From Anaerolineae bacterium (GTDB lineage Bacteria > Chloroflexota > Anaerolineae > Aggregatilineales > Phototrophicaceae): a stretch of DNA of 41,273 nt. The notes below the pieces were generated by a model. The model was not told where the DNA came from and searched no databases. It was given only the letters and a program-made list of their open reading frames with translations. The DNA is taken from positions 1 through 41,273 of the forward strand of contig JAJDUC010000024.1 in the NCBI GenBank assembly GCA_022826865.1. The letters run 5' to 3'. Positions 40,355 to 41,273 of this stretch are shown here, one piece after another (the stretch's first letter is position 1; each line of letters opens with the position of its first letter). The translations under genes and the position numbers were made by a program.

Positions 40355-41004
40355 CAGGCCCGTCCAATGGTATGAACAAGAAACAGCAAGCCGGATTGAA
40401 ACTCAATGCGAGCTTCGTCGGCAAGCATGACATTGCTGATGCCGCGCGCCGGACCCATGCCTAGAGTTTCGCGCCGCAAAGGATACTTGAGACCGCGGGT
40501 GTTTATGCCGCGCGCGTCGGTTGCGACCGGTATCAGCGAGATGGTATCGCCGATTTGACCGGCGATCTGATGCCGGCCCGGGGCGAGCAGGCGACTCGCT
40601 TGATCGCCATCGACGTATTCGATAAGCAGGCCGCTCATTTCGGGCAAGCAAAGCAAGAAGATGTTGGCGACGGTCTGATCCAGGCGCCCGCCCAATCCGC
40701 CAATGATAGTCACCTCAGAGGCGCCGATGCGACGGCAATGGCGCAGCGCCAACTCCAGATCGCTTTCGTCCTTGTCGGACGGATGGCGCAGGATTTCGGC
40801 GCCACCGGCCTGAAAGGCGGCGAGCTGCTCTGCCGGCAGCGAATCGAGATCGCCGATAATGGCTTGGGGCTTGTATCCAAGCGCGCGCGCGTGAAGCGCC
40901 CCGCCGTCGGCGCAAAGGACATAGGGCGCATGAATCGCAGCAAGACGCCGGCGCAGCATCCGGCCCGGTGTCATGACGCCGTTGGCAAATAGCAGAACCT
41001 GCAA
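40354..41004 (-). CDS. thiN: Thiamine diphosphokinase
   Basis: A 216-residue protein with the thiamine pyrophosphokinase motifs: VLCADGGALHARALG, AIIGDLDSLPAEQ, HPSDKDESDLELAL and GGLGGRLDQTVANI, followed by the beta-rich thiamine-binding domain (GDTISLIPVATDARGINTRGLKYPL). It converts thiamine to thiamine diphosphate with ATP. The start is TTG 41004, supported by GGAGGAG 7 bases upstream and by the fit of QVLLFANG to the family start; no ATG is near. The DUF402 gene follows with a one-base overlap. Confidence 0.92.
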   Translation of the reverse strand: MQVLLFANGVMTPGRMLRRRLAAIHAPYVLCADGGALHARALGYKPQAIIGDLDSLPAEQLAAFQAGGAEILRHPSDKDESDLELALRHCRRIGASEVTIIGGLGGRLDQTVANIFLLCLPEMSGLLIEYVDGDQASRLLAPGRHQIAGQIGDTISLIPVATDARGINTRGLKYPLRRETLGMGPARGISNVMLADEARIEFQSGLLFLVHTIGRA

Positions 41005-41145
41005 GGGCCGGCTCCTCCAGGAAATTGCTCGCTTTTGATGGCTGAGCGAATCTTACCATTGGCGCTCTTTTTCTCACAGGCAGCGCGGGACAGAGCAATC
41101 GCATCAAAATCATAATGAGTGGTTCGCCTCGCAAATTGCGAAAAT

Positions 41146-41217
41146 GTAGGGGCGTCTCGTGAGACGCCCGTTGAAAATGGCCTGCAAATTGCGGGCGTTT
41201 CAGCGAAACGCCCCTAA
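41146..41217. repeat. Two-hairpin GTAGGGGCG repeat near the window end
   Basis: GTAGGGGCG (41146-41154) is mirrored by CGCCCCTAA. The inner hairpins are GGGCGTCTC/GAGACGCCC and GGGCGTTTC/GAAACGCCC. GCAAATTGCG occurs both just before the element and again inside it. The copy lies upstream of thiN in its promoter region or just beyond it. No gene was seen in 41005-41273. Confidence 0.75.
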
Positions 41218-41273
41218 GGATTACATAATTTGAGGGGAAAATGTCATTTATCGGCGCAATTTCATTTTTACGC

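Overview
The window is a GC-rich bacterial chromosome segment packed with short-gap operons. Protein style points to an uncultured member of the Chloroflexota, probably Anaerolineae-like: Thr/Pro-rich TPTP linkers, single-pass anchored glycosidase-like proteins, GT39-type membrane glycosyltransferases with a long C-terminal soluble tail, and a T-box leader outside the Firmicutes. This placement is inferred from gene style; no rRNA or tRNA gene is present to confirm it.

Layout. 1-180 is the C-terminal end of an IS transposase cut by the window edge. 336-4497 (+) holds a VOC protein, an AlkC-type alkylation-repair glycosylase and a CehA/McbA-type PHP metallohydrolase. 4706-4996 (-) is a small unknown gene, divergent from xseA-xseB and an RlmI-like rRNA methyltransferase (5087-7740). 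An SDR oxidoreductase and MurJ lie on the minus strand (7743-10425). From 10563 (+) come rplI, a RodZ-like protein and rimO. A minus-strand operon, glycosyltransferase > RNase Z > O-methyltransferase, covers 17909-14186 with 1-4 nt overlaps.

18055-25633 is the most distinctive block. A KDPG-aldolase-family gene and three membrane-anchored clan GH-A-like proteins run leftward. The largest carries a fused GH18-like domain with a broken catalytic motif. A glycerate kinase runs rightward from the same intergenic region. I read this as a candidate cell-surface carbohydrate locus linked to acid-sugar metabolism (inference).

25723-30279 carries proB, proA and a glycosyltransferase overlapping proA by 4 nt. 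30341-34437 is a pheS-pheT operon behind a T-box riboswitch, with visible promoter, Stem I, a UUC specifier, a UGGU tRNA-end-binding bulge and a terminator. 34455-41004 holds a D-2-hydroxyacid dehydrogenase, FabI, a secreted protein with two GerMN-like repeats, a PucC/BCD-type MFS protein behind a consensus sigma70 promoter, a universal stress protein, a DUF402 protein and thiamine pyrophosphokinase.

Two families of intergenic repeats cut across the layout. One is a hairpin element with GTAGGGGCG/CGCCCCTAC ends (five full or partial copies) whose inner stems change in a compensatory way. The other is a C-rich/G-rich hairpin family near 4505-4650 and 13915-14075. No CRISPR array, rRNA or tRNA gene was seen.
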